From Fidelibacterota bacterium (lineage in GTDB: Bacteria > Fidelibacterota > Marinisomatia > Marinisomatales > TCS55), in the NCBI GenBank assembly GCA_014382015.1, contig JACNKN010000067.1, positions 1 through 37,795 on the forward strand: 37,795 nucleotides of DNA, given 5' to 3'. Each line of letters begins with the position of its first letter. Position 1 is the stretch's first letter. Made by a program: the position numbers and the translations under genes. This document shows positions 1 to 8,426 of this stretch, piece after piece. Below the pieces are notes generated by a model that did not search any database, was not told the DNA's origin, and worked only from the letters and a program-made list of their open reading frames with translations.

Positions 1-452
1 GCCCGCCCTTTTCCACCCGCACAGGAAGGACAGTATATGGCGGCGGCGGGATTACCCCCGATATATATATTCCCTGGGATTTAGAGCTCAAAACCGCCAC
101 ACGAAAAATAATGGCAGATCCAAATCGTCCGATATTTAACTGGAGTGCAAAATATATCAGAAAAAATTTAGATATTCCAGATAATTACAGTGAATTTCAG
201 CAAAATTGGGAATTATCTCCCAGTGCTTTTGAGGATTTTTTAGGCTATGCCACAGAGGTAGGGGATACAGTTGGAAAAGAAGAAGCCTTGGGAAACAGCG
301 CCTATTTAAAGACAATATTGAAGTCAGAAATCGCAGGCGCAAAGTGGGGTCGGGACGAACTTTGGGGCGTACGAGTTACAGCAGATAATCAAATATTAGA
401 CGCTTTAAAACATTTTAACGAAGCTGATGCATTCTTGGTTGAGAGCAATTAA
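1..452 (+). CDS. C-terminal part of an S41-family (Ctp/Prc-type) processing peptidase, 5' truncated by window edge
   Basis: The reading frame is open from the first bases and ends at the stop codon at 450-452, so only the C-terminal 149 residues are visible. A short internal ATG at 111 is not the start. The first residues contain a GRTVYGGGGITPD motif, which I recognise as the conserved end of the S41 (tail-specific/carboxy-terminal processing) peptidase core. About 110 residues of a helical C-terminal extension follow. The family cleaves periplasmic or exported proteins near their C-termini. The catalytic Ser-Lys pair and the PDZ domain would lie upstream, outside the window. An 80-base gap and a likely promoter separate it from exbB. 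I am fairly sure of the family, less of the exact subfamily. Confidence 0.75.
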   Translation, partial: PPFSTRTGRTVYGGGGITPDIYIPWDLELKTATRKIMADPNRPIFNWSAKYIRKNLDIPDNYSEFQQNWELSPSAFEDFLGYATEVGDTVGKEEALGNSAYLKTILKSEIAGAKWGRDELWGVRVTADNQILDALKHFNEADAFLVESN

Positions 453-469
453 ATTCCCGCGTTAATTAT

Positions 470-499
470 TTGACTTTCCTTAGAGGTAAGGGATAACTT
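470..499 (+). promoter_or_regulatory. Candidate promoter of the exbB-exbD-exbD-tonB operon
   Basis: TTGACT at 470-475, an 18-base spacer and TAACTT at 494-499 lie in the gap before exbB. The same TTGACT-N18-TAnnT(T/A) pattern occurs before the asnB leader and before the motor operon. A strong ribosome site, GGAGG, follows just upstream of the exbB ATG. The call rests on pattern only. Confidence 0.4.
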
Positions 500-531
500 T
501 AACACTGATTTTGACATAAACGGAGGAACGT

Positions 532-1158
532 ATGGTTCAGTATTTCATTGACGGCGGCGCATTTATGTGGCCCATTTTAGTATCACTGGTCTTTGGCCTT
601 GGATTTGCATTAGAACGAGCATATTCGCTTGTTGTATCATCCATAGACTCTCAGAATTTTTTTAAAGATATTTCTGATACGATTGATGATAACGGTGTGG
701 AGGCTGCTGTTGAATTGTGTAATGACACAAGAGGGCCTGTTGCGGAAATTTTCCACGCAGGACTTTCAAGAACACATCGCGGTTTAGCTGAAGTAGAGAA
801 AGCAATCCAAAACGCCGGATCTCTTGAAATGGCTTTTCTGGAAAAGAATATGATCTGGTTGAATACGGTTATTACCGTCGCCCCGATGATCGGATTTACC
901 GGGACAGTTGTCGGTATGATCGACGCTTTTGACGCCATTAAAGCTGCAAATGATATTTCACCGGCGGTGGTTGCCGGCGGTATTTCAAAGGCACTTTTGA
1001 CCACAGCGTTTGGTTTGATTACAGCCATGATTATTCAAATATTTCAAAACTTTTTTGTTTCAAGGATTGACAGGCTAATCTTTGATATGGAGGAAAACTC
1101 TATGAAGCTGGTTGACCAGCTTTATGAATTAGATTCTAGGAAAAAAGGTAAAAAATAA
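532..1158 (+). CDS. exbB: MotA/TolQ/ExbB proton channel family protein
   Basis: A 208-residue inner-membrane protein of the ExbB/TolQ family, the pentameric stator that uses proton flow to energise TonB or TolA. It shows an N-terminal membrane helix (about residues 11-30), a cytoplasmic loop, and two closely spaced helices at about 105-190 with the family signature VAPMIGFTGTVVGMI and the downstream ISKALLTTAFGL segment. Length is typical of short ExbB proteins. The start is preceded by GGAGG at good spacing. It is the first gene of a four-gene operon with two ExbD/TolR proteins and a TonB-like protein, which favours ExbB over TolQ. The family is certain; the transported substrate cannot be told from sequence. 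Confidence 0.9.
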   Translation: MVQYFIDGGAFMWPILVSLVFGLGFALERAYSLVVSSIDSQNFFKDISDTIDDNGVEAAVELCNDTRGPVAEIFHAGLSRTHRGLAEVEKAIQNAGSLEMAFLEKNMIWLNTVITVAPMIGFTGTVVGMIDAFDAIKAANDISPAVVAGGISKALLTTAFGLITAMIIQIFQNFFVSRIDRLIFDMEENSMKLVDQLYELDSRKKGKK

Positions 1159-1165
1159 CCAAACC

Positions 1166-1561
1166 ATGGCAGGAAAACGCAGATTTAAGGGGGGAGAAAT
1201 CCCCACATCTTCTATGGCAGATATTGCTTTTTTGCTTTTGATTTTCTTTTTAGTTACGACAACAATTGATATGGATAAAGGATTGGGAATGGTACTGCCG
1301 GCAGAAGGCGAAGAAATAGAAATCAGTAAGAAGAATATTCTTAATTGTCTGATAAATTCATCGGGTAATGTTTTGCTGGGCGGAGAGGGCATAGAAGTAC
1401 GAAATTTGTCTAAAGTTGTACGACAAAAAATTGCGGAAAATGATAAGCTGGTTATTTCAGTAAAAGCCCATAAAGCAGCGACTTATCGAGATTATGTGGC
1501 TGTCATTGATCAACTGAAACGGGCAAATGCAACACGCATATCTATTGCGGAGTCTAACTGA
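1166..1561 (+). CDS. exbD: ExbD/TolR family biopolymer transport protein (first copy)
   Basis: A 131-residue ExbD/TolR protein with one N-terminal membrane helix followed by a small periplasmic domain. The segment SSMADIAFLLLIFFLVTT carries the family's single conserved membrane Asp (in MADIAF), the proton-carrying residue. It starts 7 bases after the exbB stop and overlaps the next gene by one base (TGATG), so the two ExbD genes are translationally coupled. Two non-identical ExbD proteins next to one ExbB suggest a hetero-oligomeric stator, as seen in other FCB-group TonB systems. The periplasmic half is more acidic than that of the second copy. Confidence 0.9.
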   Translation: MAGKRRFKGGEIPTSSMADIAFLLLIFFLVTTTIDMDKGLGMVLPAEGEEIEISKKNILNCLINSSGNVLLGGEGIEVRNLSKVVRQKIAENDKLVISVKAHKAATYRDYVAVIDQLKRANATRISIAESN

Positions 1562-1971
1562 TGAAGATTAAGAGAAAAACACAAATAGACTCAGAAATTC
1601 CAACAGCATCTATGCCGGACATTATCTTTATGTTATTGATCTTTTTTATGGTGACAACCGTCTTAAGAGAATATTCCGGTTTACCTATTTCGCTACCGAA
1701 AGCAAAGCGAATTGAAAAGCTAAAATCCAAGCGCCATACATCACACATCTGGGTGTCTAAAGATGGGTTAATCTCAATTGAAGATAAACTCTATGCTTCT
1801 GATGGGGTAAGACACGTTATGTACGAAAAACGCGTGGCCGATCCACAACTCGTTGTTTCGTTAAAAGCGGATGAACGAGCAAAGATGGGGTTGATTAGTT
1901 CAATTCATACAGAACTGAGAAAAGCCGACGCTCTAAAACTAAATTATTCTTCAAAGACAGCGGTAGATTAA
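1561..1971 (+). CDS. exbD: ExbD/TolR family biopolymer transport protein (second copy)
   Basis: A 136-residue paralogue of the preceding protein. The membrane segment contains SMPDIIFMLLIFFMVTT with the conserved Asp in MPDIIF. A basic linker rich in Lys and Arg follows the helix (KAKRIEKLKSKRH), unlike the first copy, and the C-terminal periplasmic domain is of ordinary ExbD size. It overlaps the upstream gene by one base and is followed one base later by the tonB start, so the four genes are surely one transcript. The family is certain; how labour is divided between the two ExbD copies is unknown. Confidence 0.9.
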   Translation: MKIKRKTQIDSEIPTASMPDIIFMLLIFFMVTTVLREYSGLPISLPKAKRIEKLKSKRHTSHIWVSKDGLISIEDKLYASDGVRHVMYEKRVADPQLVVSLKADERAKMGLISSIHTELRKADALKLNYSSKTAVD

Positions 1972-1972
1972 C

Positions 1973-2596
1973 ATGCGTACTGAACAATCAGCATCTATAA
2001 AATTTCTCTATCCAGTCATCGTAAGGATCACCAGTTTTGCTGGAATTTTTCTGCTAATCTCCGCATTTTTAATTTTTCCAAGAGTTATAAATACGGCAAC
2101 ATTGGACGAAGAAGTCCAAATTATTATTGAACAAATTGATATACCACAAACAGAACAATTTGATCGCCCCCCGCCCCCCGCCCGGCCCTCTGTCCCCGTG
2201 GAATCAGAAAGTGAAGATCTAGCAGATGATGTAACCTTGGATGAATTTAATTTGGATGAATTCGATGCTTGGGGCGCGCCGCCGCCGCCGCCAGAAGGAC
2301 CTCGTGTAAAATTTATTCCATACGATGATCCACCCGTACCGCTTTCACCCATTCGGCCGAAATATCCTGAAATAGCTCAAGAAGCGGGAATTGAAGGCAC
2401 CGTAGTGGTGCAGGTTTTTGTAGACGATAGAGGGCGAGTTAAAGATACAGTAATATTAAAAGGGATTCCCAACACCGGGTTAGACGAAGCGGCCACACTT
2501 GCTATACGCGCTGTTCGGTTTCGACCGGCGAAACAAAGGGAGCGAGCTGTGGGCGTCTGGATTTCAATTCCAGTTAATTTTAGATTAAAAAGTTAA
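1973..2596 (+). CDS. tonB: TonB-like energy transducer
   Basis: A 207-residue TonB protein: a short cytoplasmic N-terminus, one membrane helix at about residues 20-40 (IFLLISAFLIFP), a proline-rich and acidic periplasmic spacer (RPPPPARPSVP, APPPPPEGP), and a C-terminal TonB domain from about residue 125 (RPKYPEIAQEAGIEGTVVVQ to the end). TonB couples the ExbBD motor to outer-membrane receptors. The gene ends in a perfect bidirectional terminator. Bases 2046-2358, which cover the helix and the spacer, are repeated without a mismatch at 5144-5456, while the C-terminal domain differs mostly at synonymous sites from the second copy. This copy has a normal N-terminus and operon context and is the functional reference. 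Confidence 0.92.
   Translation: MRTEQSASIKFLYPVIVRITSFAGIFLLISAFLIFPRVINTATLDEEVQIIIEQIDIPQTEQFDRPPPPARPSVPVESESEDLADDVTLDEFNLDEFDAWGAPPPPPEGPRVKFIPYDDPPVPLSPIRPKYPEIAQEAGIEGTVVVQVFVDDRGRVKDTVILKGIPNTGLDEAATLAIRAVRFRPAKQRERAVGVWISIPVNFRLKS
2046..2358 (+). repeat. 313-bp perfect direct repeat, copy 1 (inside tonB)
   Basis: These bases are identical to 5144-5456, with a constant offset of 3098. Identity begins abruptly at the TTTTTCTGCTAATC stretch and ends at CATTCGGCC. Beyond the right edge the two genes stay aligned, but with many synonymous differences. Beyond the left edge they are unrelated. Confidence 0.95.
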
Positions 2597-2610
2597 AAAA
2601 GCTTTATTTA

Positions 2611-2655
2611 AACAATAAAAAAGGGCTGTATTTATTACAGCCCTTTTTTATTGTT
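2611..2655. terminator. Bidirectional intrinsic terminator between tonB and the TPR lipoprotein gene
   Basis: A perfect 20-bp inverted repeat (2611-2630 and 2636-2655) with a five-base loop TTTAT. The GC core is GGGCTGTA, flanked by A-runs and T-runs on both sides, so it can stop transcription from either convergent gene. Confidence 0.9.
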
Positions 2656-2672
2656 CTAAATCTCTAATATTA

Positions 2673-4193
2673 TTATGACTCAAGCTGTTTTTTAGCCAGT
2701 GATCTTACTAGTGAGGCACCCAAACCATTGAAATTGTAATTAGCGAGTTTATTGAAGATATCTCTCGCTTCTATGTCTTTCCCAGCGGCCCTTAGCGCAA
2801 GTGCCTTGAAATAGCTGTAATACTGGTAATTTTCTGTGTCGATATTTTCATTAAAATAACTAAGACTGCCTGCTGAGTCTCCTTGAAAAAGACGAACCAT
2901 ACCCATCATTGCCGAGTATTCATCTAATGCGGTTGGGCTTTGTATTTTGCTAGCAATAGAATAAAGAGTATTAAGTTGAGTTTCAGCCTTATTATACTCT
3001 CCAAATAAAATATGGTACCAAGCTTGATCCTTTGCATTGTTGTAATCAAAGTTGGCCTGATTTACCTCATCAACTTCCATTTTAGCCATTGCTTGCTTTG
3101 CATAATTTTTACGCATCATTAGCGATTCATATGCTTCTTCCTGTTTTTGACTATGGGCATAAGCTAAAAATTTTCTCAGCTCGATCTGGGATTTACTCCA
3201 AAAAATTTGAACTTCCGAAGCCCCATAGCTTTCCAAATCTTTTGATATCTGATCCGCAATCTGAATTGCTCCGGAATAATCATCGTTAAACAGATAAGAT
3301 TGAATCTGAAAAATTGCCGCACTATACTTACTATTTGCTGTTTGACCCTCGCTAATAGCGAGATTATAGTACTCTTGAGCAGAATCAAATTCGCCATTAA
3401 AAACAAGATTATGTGCAATAACACCCAAAAGACCACTTGCTGCACGGCCTGTTGCGCGTCTTTTTTCTAAAGCGTCTGAATACCATTTTTTTGCTGATTC
3501 AAAATCACTATTTGCCCGATCAACATTTCCTCTAATTTGGTAGCCAACAGCGGCTTCCGGTCTTAACTTGATCATTTTATCAATATATTTTATACCTAAC
3601 TTTTTATCTTGTTTTTCGGCAGGCAACAAAACTTGGCCATTATAAACATTAATATGATGTGAAGCGAGCCTCCACCAGGCATTAACATTTTCGGGATTAA
3701 TATCAGTAGCTTTTGTATAGTTTTGAGCTGCTGAATTAAAATCTCTAGCAACATTATAAGCGTCTCCTAAATCAACATAAGCTTTTGAGCTGTTTGGGTA
3801 CTCTTCGACGAGCCTTTTAGCTATATCAATTCGATCGTTTGTGCGACTTTCTCTTCCAGCGACGAACATATCAACAAGCAATTTTTCTGCATTAGACCCA
3901 TCATTTTTATTTTGTATCGCTTTATCTCTAAACTGTTTTCTTTTATTTGGATCATTTTCAACCACATAAAGATTAGCTAATATAAAGTCTGGATCAATCT
4001 CTATAGCCTTTTTCATATATTCTGATTGTTTTATTCCATCATGATCACCCCAATAATACCAGGCTTTATTATACATTTCTAGGGCTTCTTCACTTGAAGT
4101 AGTAATTGGAAGCGGCACATCAGTGGAAGTTGTACAGGAAAAAAGGGTTAATAAAATCGTGGATACGACGACTGTCCGAATATTATTTTTCAT
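2673..4193 (-). CDS. TPR-repeat lipoprotein
   Basis: A 506-residue predicted lipoprotein. The N-terminus has a basic start, a hydrophobic stretch and the lipobox LFSC at about residues 17-20, so it should be lipid-anchored after signal peptidase II cleavage. The rest is helical with several tetratricopeptide-like units, for example around the segments AYVDLGDAYNVARDFNSAAQ and NAWWRLASHH. TPR proteins are protein-binding scaffolds; no catalytic motif is visible. It is monocistronic, with a good promoter upstream (4242-4270) and a shared terminator downstream. I cannot assign a partner; proximity to TonB may be accidental. Confidence 0.75.
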   Translation of the reverse strand: MKNNIRTVVVSTILLTLFSCTTSTDVPLPITTSSEEALEMYNKAWYYWGDHDGIKQSEYMKKAIEIDPDFILANLYVVENDPNKRKQFRDKAIQNKNDGSNAEKLLVDMFVAGRESRTNDRIDIAKRLVEEYPNSSKAYVDLGDAYNVARDFNSAAQNYTKATDINPENVNAWWRLASHHINVYNGQVLLPAEKQDKKLGIKYIDKMIKLRPEAAVGYQIRGNVDRANSDFESAKKWYSDALEKRRATGRAASGLLGVIAHNLVFNGEFDSAQEYYNLAISEGQTANSKYSAAIFQIQSYLFNDDYSGAIQIADQISKDLESYGASEVQIFWSKSQIELRKFLAYAHSQKQEEAYESLMMRKNYAKQAMAKMEVDEVNQANFDYNNAKDQAWYHILFGEYNKAETQLNTLYSIASKIQSPTALDEYSAMMGMVRLFQGDSAGSLSYFNENIDTENYQYYSYFKALALRAAGKDIEARDIFNKLANYNFNGLGASLVRSLAKKQLES

Positions 4194-4241
4194 GGGGGAG
4201 GGGTTCCTTTAATCTTTGATAATGGAATATTAACATTAGGT

Positions 4242-4270
4242 ATATTACCGATATTAAATTTTTTTATCAA
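4242..4270 (-). promoter_or_regulatory. Candidate promoter of the TPR lipoprotein gene
   Basis: Read on the minus strand, TTGATA (4270-4265), a 17-base spacer and TAATAT (4247-4242) lie about 50 bases before the ATG at 4193. A purine-poor but G-rich stretch (ggggga) precedes the start codon. The call rests on pattern only. Confidence 0.45.
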
Positions 4271-4302
4271 AAGATATATTAACAAATAACAGCATCTGTA
4301 TT

Positions 4303-5067
4303 TTAATCTTCACCGCTGCTTGGCGCCATTGCATTGCCAAACAATTTATTGTAAATCCACATTACTGGATCATAAAAGTGGTCCACCACTCTTTCTTTAA
4401 GGGGGATAATCCCATTATCTGTAATCTGAATATGCTCAGGGCAAACGTCTGTGCAGCAACGGGTAATATTACAAAGACCTGAGCCAAATTCATTTTTAAT
4501 TTTAGGTATGCGGTCTTCCCGATCTAACGGGTGCATTTCAAGTGAGGCTAGCCGGATCATAAAGCGCGGACCGACAAACTTTTCCTTCTTATTCTGATCC
4601 CTGAGAACATGACAGACGTCCTGGCAGAGATAACATTCAATACACTTTCGAAATTCCTGGATTCGCTCGACATCCCGCTGATACATGACATGATCCTTGC
4701 CATTTTTCTTTTCACGAGGCTTGAAGGGTGGAATCATTTTGTTCTGCTCATAATTCCATGACACATCCGTTACCAGATCTTTTATAACCGGGAAGGTTTT
4801 CAGCGGTTGTACTATGACGACCTCACCGGGTGTGAACTCATTCATGCGGGTCATGCACGCTAATTTTGGACGACCATTTATTTCCACACTGCAAGATCCA
4901 CATTTTCCCGCTTTACAGTTCCATCTGACGGCTAAATCGTTGGCATGTTCCACCTGAATTCTATGAATGGCATCCAACACCACCATTCCCTGCTCTAATT
5001 TTACCGTATAATTTTTAAATTCCCCTTTTTTCGAATCGCCCCGCCATATTAAAAAATTATGATCCAA
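4303..5067 (-). CDS. Succinate dehydrogenase/fumarate reductase iron-sulfur subunit, Rv0247c type (orphan)
   Basis: The protein carries all three iron-sulfur cluster motifs: CKAGKCGSC for [2Fe-2S], CIECYLCQDVC, and CNITRCCTDVCPEH for the [4Fe-4S]/[3Fe-4S] clusters. Its overall wording (WRGDSKKGEF, AVRWNCKAGKCGSCS, ITDNGIIPLKERV) resembles the mycobacterial Rv0247c branch rather than the SdhB encoded at 5772-6512. I place the start at the TTG at 5067, preceded by GGAG at 6 bases. An ATG at 5106 would add 13 residues that overlap a different reading frame. Its flavoprotein partner should lie directly upstream, but only the last codons of an upstream gene remain before the tonB duplicate intrudes. 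Without that partner the subunit could not work alone. Confidence 0.85.
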   Translation of the reverse strand: MDHNFLIWRGDSKKGEFKNYTVKLEQGMVVLDAIHRIQVEHANDLAVRWNCKAGKCGSCSVEINGRPKLACMTRMNEFTPGEVVIVQPLKTFPVIKDLVTDVSWNYEQNKMIPPFKPREKKNGKDHVMYQRDVERIQEFRKCIECYLCQDVCHVLRDQNKKEKFVGPRFMIRLASLEMHPLDREDRIPKIKNEFGSGLCNITRCCTDVCPEHIQITDNGIIPLKERVVDHFYDPVMWIYNKLFGNAMAPSSGED

Positions 5068-5143
5068 AATTGTCTCCTTCCAATTCTTCCAATGAAGCAT
5101 AGGCAATATCAGCCAATTCCACCGGCGGTTCTTCGCGCCGGAC
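5057..5143 (-). pseudogene. Last 28 codons of an upstream gene, probably the SdhA/FrdA partner of the orphan iron-sulfur subunit
   Basis: On the minus strand the frame from 5143 to the stop TAA at 5059-5057 reads VRREEPPVELADIAYASLEE and on to GDNFGS. It overlaps the TTG start of the iron-sulfur gene by 11 bases, the arrangement expected of a real upstream operon partner. The frame is cut exactly where the tonB repeat begins at 5144. In Rv0249c-Rv0247c type operons the flavoprotein precedes the iron-sulfur subunit, so a flavoprotein tail is the natural reading. The tail itself has no diagnostic motif. Confidence 0.55.
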
Positions 5144-5694
5144 TTTTTCTGCTAATCTCCGCATTTTTAATTTTTCCAAGAGTTATAAATACGGCAACAT
5201 TGGACGAAGAAGTCCAAATTATTATTGAACAAATTGATATACCACAAACAGAACAATTTGATCGCCCCCCGCCCCCCGCCCGGCCCTCTGTCCCCGTGGA
5301 ATCAGAAAGTGAAGATCTAGCAGATGATGTAACCTTGGATGAATTTAATTTGGATGAATTCGATGCTTGGGGCGCGCCGCCGCCGCCGCCAGAAGGACCT
5401 CGTGTAAAATTTATTCCATACGATGATCCACCCGTACCGCTTTCACCCATTCGGCCAAAATATCCCGAAATTGCTCAGGAAGCAGGAATAGAAGGAACGG
5501 TTGTTGTCCAAGTTTTTGTTGATAAAAAAGGTCGCGTAAAAGATACGGTGATTCTTAAGGGAATTCCGAATACGGGGTTGGATGAATCAGCAACCGAGGC
5601 TATACGCTCTGTTAGATTTCGACCGGCGAAACAAAGAGAACGAGCCGTGGGTGTTTGGATTTCAATCCCAGTGAATTTTCGTCTGAAAAGTTAA
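5059..5694 (+). CDS. Second, mosaic TonB-like gene lacking its own N-terminus
   Basis: From 5144 on this frame encodes the same membrane helix, proline-rich spacer and TonB C-terminal domain as the gene at 1973-2596. The first 313 bases are identical; the last 238 have the same length but many synonymous changes and a few residue changes (DKKGRV for DDRGRV, ESATEAIRS for EAATLAIRA). Codons 1-28 are antisense to the iron-sulfur gene and its lost neighbour, so the listed ATG at 5059 is only the longest open frame, with no ribosome site of note. No exbB or exbD precedes it. It may be a silenced duplicate, or an assembly junction in a region with two tonB loci. A terminator follows, as for a real gene end. 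Confidence 0.55.
   Translation: MIQNCLLPILPMKHRQYQPIPPAVLRAGLFLLISAFLIFPRVINTATLDEEVQIIIEQIDIPQTEQFDRPPPPARPSVPVESESEDLADDVTLDEFNLDEFDAWGAPPPPPEGPRVKFIPYDDPPVPLSPIRPKYPEIAQEAGIEGTVVVQVFVDKKGRVKDTVILKGIPNTGLDESATEAIRSVRFRPAKQRERAVGVWISIPVNFRLKS
5144..5456 (+). repeat. 313-bp perfect direct repeat, copy 2 (inside the mosaic tonB)
   Basis: Identical to 2046-2358. The left edge coincides with the break in the minus-strand flavoprotein fragment, so this edge is a recombination or assembly junction. The right edge passes into a diverged but colinear tonB 3' half. Confidence 0.95.
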
Positions 5695-5711
5695 ATAAAG
5701 TATTAAATGAA

Positions 5712-5748
5712 AAAATAAAAGCCCCCGTACTTCGGGGGCTTTTATTTT
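5712..5748. terminator. Bidirectional intrinsic terminator between mosaic tonB and sdhB
   Basis: A 16-bp inverted repeat with arms 5712-5727 and 5733-5748, core GCCCCCG/CGGGGGC, loop TACTT, and A/T runs on both sides. It serves the two convergent genes. Confidence 0.9.
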
Positions 5749-5771
5749 ATATAAAGAGGCAAGAAATGATT

Positions 5772-6512
5772 TTAGGATATATTCGCTTTTAAAAATTCTC
5801 GATTCATCCGGGCAATGTGTTCTAATGAAATTTCTTTGGGACACTCTACTTCGCAAGCACCGGTATTGGTGCAACTACCAAACCCCTCTTCATCCATGAC
5901 AGCAACCATATTGAGAACGCGCTCCCGAGCTTCTGGCTGACCTTGAGGAAGAAGAGCGTATTGCGATACTTTTGCGCCCACAAATAACATTGCTGACGAA
6001 TTTTTACATGTTGCGACACAAGCCCCACAGCCAATACACGATGCAGCGTCCATTGCCTCATCTACATTTATTTTTGGAATAGGTATGGCATTTGCGTCGG
6101 GTGTTCCACCCGTTTTTATGGACACATATCCACCCGCCTCCATTATGCGGTCAAACGACGATCTATCTACAATTAAGTCTTTGATAACAGGAAAGGCCTT
6201 AGCTCTCCACGGCTCAACAACAATTGTTTCCCCATCTTTGAAACTACGCATATGAAGCTGACAAGTTGTAATGCCTCTTAAGGATCCGTGAGTTCTACCA
6301 TTAATAAACAAACCACAGGTTCCACAAATTCCCTCACGGCAGTCATGATCAAATGCAATGGGTGTTTTTCCATCTAAAACGAGTCGATCATTTAGCATAT
6401 CCATCATTTCAAAAAACGACATGTCACCAGAAATATTTTTAACCGGATACATTTCAAAGACTCCCTGAGACTTGGAATTATTTTGTCTCCAAACCTTTAA
6501 CATAACCCGCAT
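5772..6512 (-). CDS. sdhB: Succinate dehydrogenase iron-sulfur subunit
   Basis: A 246-residue SdhB. Cluster motifs are [10 protein letters not shown] for [2Fe-2S], [11 protein letters not shown] for [4Fe-4S], and the third set in [14 protein letters not shown]. The protein passes electrons from the flavoprotein to the di-haem membrane subunit in the inner membrane. It overlaps the sdhA stop by one base and is the last gene of sdhC-sdhA-sdhB, the order usual for the B-type enzymes of Bacteroidota and epsilon-proteobacteria. Length is normal. This is a different branch from the iron-sulfur protein at 4303-5067. Confidence 0.95.
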   Translation of the reverse strand: MRVMLKVWRQNNSKSQGVFEMYPVKNISGDMSFFEMMDMLNDRLVLDGKTPIAFDHDCREGICGTCGLFINGRTHGSLRGITTCQLHMRSFKDGETIVVEPWRAKAFPVIKDLIVDRSSFDRIMEAGGYVSIKTGGTPDANAIPIPKINVDEAMDAASCIGCGACVATCKNSSAMLFVGAKVSQYALLPQGQPEARERVLNMVAVMDEEGFGSCTNTGACEVECPKEISLEHIARMNREFLKANIS

Positions 6513-8425
6513 TACTTATAACTCCTTGTAGTCAATGCTACATTTTCAAAAACCAATTCTTCTTTATGAAGTTTAGCCGGGTTGCCTTTTCCTTTGTATT
6601 CCCATGCAGCGACATAAGAAAATTCTTCATCATTCCGCCTTGCTTCATTTTCTTCTGTTTGATGCTCTTCTCGGAAATGACCCCCGCAAGACTCTTCCCG
6701 GTTTAATGCATCTCTTGCCATTAGTTCTCCCAGCTCAAGAAAATCAGCCAATCGCCCTGCTTTTTCCAACTCAGGGTTTAGTTCATCTGCGGTACCAGTT
6801 ATTTTAACATTATTCCAGAACTCATTTTGGAGTTTTGGTATAGATTCTATTGCTTTTTCCAACCCAGCTTTATTTTTCGCCATGCCCACATTTTCCCATA
6901 GAATAAGGCCAAGCTCTTTATGAATATCATCCACGGTTCTGTTCCCATTTACGGAAATAAGCGTATCAATTCTGCTTTTTACATCTGATTCAGTTTCGGC
7001 AAATGCTCTGTGTTCTGTAGAAATAGATTCTCCAAGTTTTCCGGACAAATAATCTCCGATGGTGTATGGAATAACAAAATAACCATCTGCGAGTCCCTGC
7101 ATTAACGCAGAAGCACCCAGCCGATTCGCACCATGATCAGAAAAATTTGCTTCACCCAAAATATATAAACCAGGTGTTGTACTCATCAGGTTGTAGTCTA
7201 CCCATAGCCCCCCCATTGTATAGTGAACAGCTGGATAGATTCGCATGGGAGTCTCATAAGGGTTTTCGCCGGTAATTTGCTTATACATATCAAAAAGATT
7301 TCCATATTTTTGAGTGACAGTATCTTTACCCATACGCGCTATTGCATCAGCAAAATCAAGAAAAACTGCCAACCCGGTTTCTCCAACCCCGTGTCCCCGA
7401 TCGCACATTTCTTTTGCACGTCGGGAAGCCACGTCTCGAGGGACGAGATTACCAAATGAAGGATAGAGACGTTCTAAATAATAATCACGCTCATCTTCAG
7501 AAATTTCTGACGGATGTCGCTTGTCACCCATTTTTTTGGGTACCCAAACCCGACCATCGTTTCTTAGGCTTTCACTCATGAGGGTCAGTTTAGATTGGTG
7601 ACTGCTTGCAACTGGTATGCACGTAGGATGAATTTGTGTAATACATGGGTTCGCAAAAAAAGCACCTTTTTTATGAGCCCGCCATGCAGCGGTTACATTA
7701 CTGGCCATGGCGTTTGTTGAAAGAAAAAATGCGTTACCATATCCACCCGTTGCCAAAACAACAGCATTGGCTGCATGAGATTGAATTTCTCCTGTAATTA
7801 GATTTCGGGTTACAATTCCTTTCGCTTCACCATCTATAAGCACCAAATCGAGCATCTCATGCCTGGGATGAAACTTAACCTTGCCCGTTTTCATTTGCCG
7901 AACCAATGCAGAGTAAGCACCCAAGAGCAATTGTTGTCCGGTCTGCCCGCGGGCATAAAATGTTCTAGAAACCTGCGCACCCCCAAAACTGCGATTATCT
8001 AGTAAACCACCGTATTCTCGGGCAAATGGGATTCCCTGCGCAACACACTGGTCAATAATATTATTACTTATTTCTGCCAAACGATATACATTGGCCTCCC
8101 TTGAGCGATAATCCCCACCTTTTATTGTATCATAAAAGAGGCGAAAGATGCTGTCCCCATCATTTGGATAATTTTTGGCAGCATTGATTCCCCCTTGGGC
8201 GGCGATACTATGGGCTCTTCGAGGAGACTCATGATACGAAAAGGCCTGAACATTATATCCAAGCTCCGCTAGAGATGCAGACGCAGAAGCGCCAGCCAAT
8301 CCGGTTCCTACAACAATAATATCATATTTACGCTTATTGGATGGGTTGACCAGTTTTAAATCAAATTTATGTTTAGTCCATTTTTCGGCTAAAGGCCCCC
8401 CGGGGATTTGTGAGTTTAATATCAT
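6512..8425 (-). CDS. sdhA: Succinate dehydrogenase/fumarate reductase flavoprotein subunit
   Basis: A 637-residue flavoprotein that oxidises succinate to fumarate with covalently bound FAD. The dinucleotide fold GTGLAGASA is at about residues 40-48, the FAD-linking His at about 72 in AHSIAAQGG, substrate and capping-domain segments follow ([11 protein letters not shown]), and the C-terminal FAD motif is [17 protein letters not shown]. The C-terminus has the HFREEHQT segment of B-type enzymes. It starts one base after the sdhC stop on the minus strand. All parts appear intact, so the complex sdhCAB should be functional. Confidence 0.96.
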   Translation of the reverse strand: MILNSQIPGGPLAEKWTKHKFDLKLVNPSNKRKYDIIVVGTGLAGASASASLAELGYNVQAFSYHESPRRAHSIAAQGGINAAKNYPNDGDSIFRLFYDTIKGGDYRSREANVYRLAEISNNIIDQCVAQGIPFAREYGGLLDNRSFGGAQVSRTFYARGQTGQQLLLGAYSALVRQMKTGKVKFHPRHEMLDLVLIDGEAKGIVTRNLITGEIQSHAANAVVLATGGYGNAFFLSTNAMASNVTAAWRAHKKGAFFANPCITQIHPTCIPVASSHQSKLTLMSESLRNDGRVWVPKKMGDKRHPSEISEDERDYYLERLYPSFGNLVPRDVASRRAKEMCDRGHGVGETGLAVFLDFADAIARMGKDTVTQKYGNLFDMYKQITGENPYETPMRIYPAVHYTMGGLWVDYNLMSTTPGLYILGEANFSDHGANRLGASALMQGLADGYFVIPYTIGDYLSGKLGESISTEHRAFAETESDVKSRIDTLISVNGNRTVDDIHKELGLILWENVGMAKNKAGLEKAIESIPKLQNEFWNNVKITGTADELNPELEKAGRLADFLELGELMARDALNREESCGGHFREEHQTEENEARRNDEEFSYVAAWEYKGKGNPAKLHKEELVFENVALTTRSYK

Positions 8426-8426
8426 T

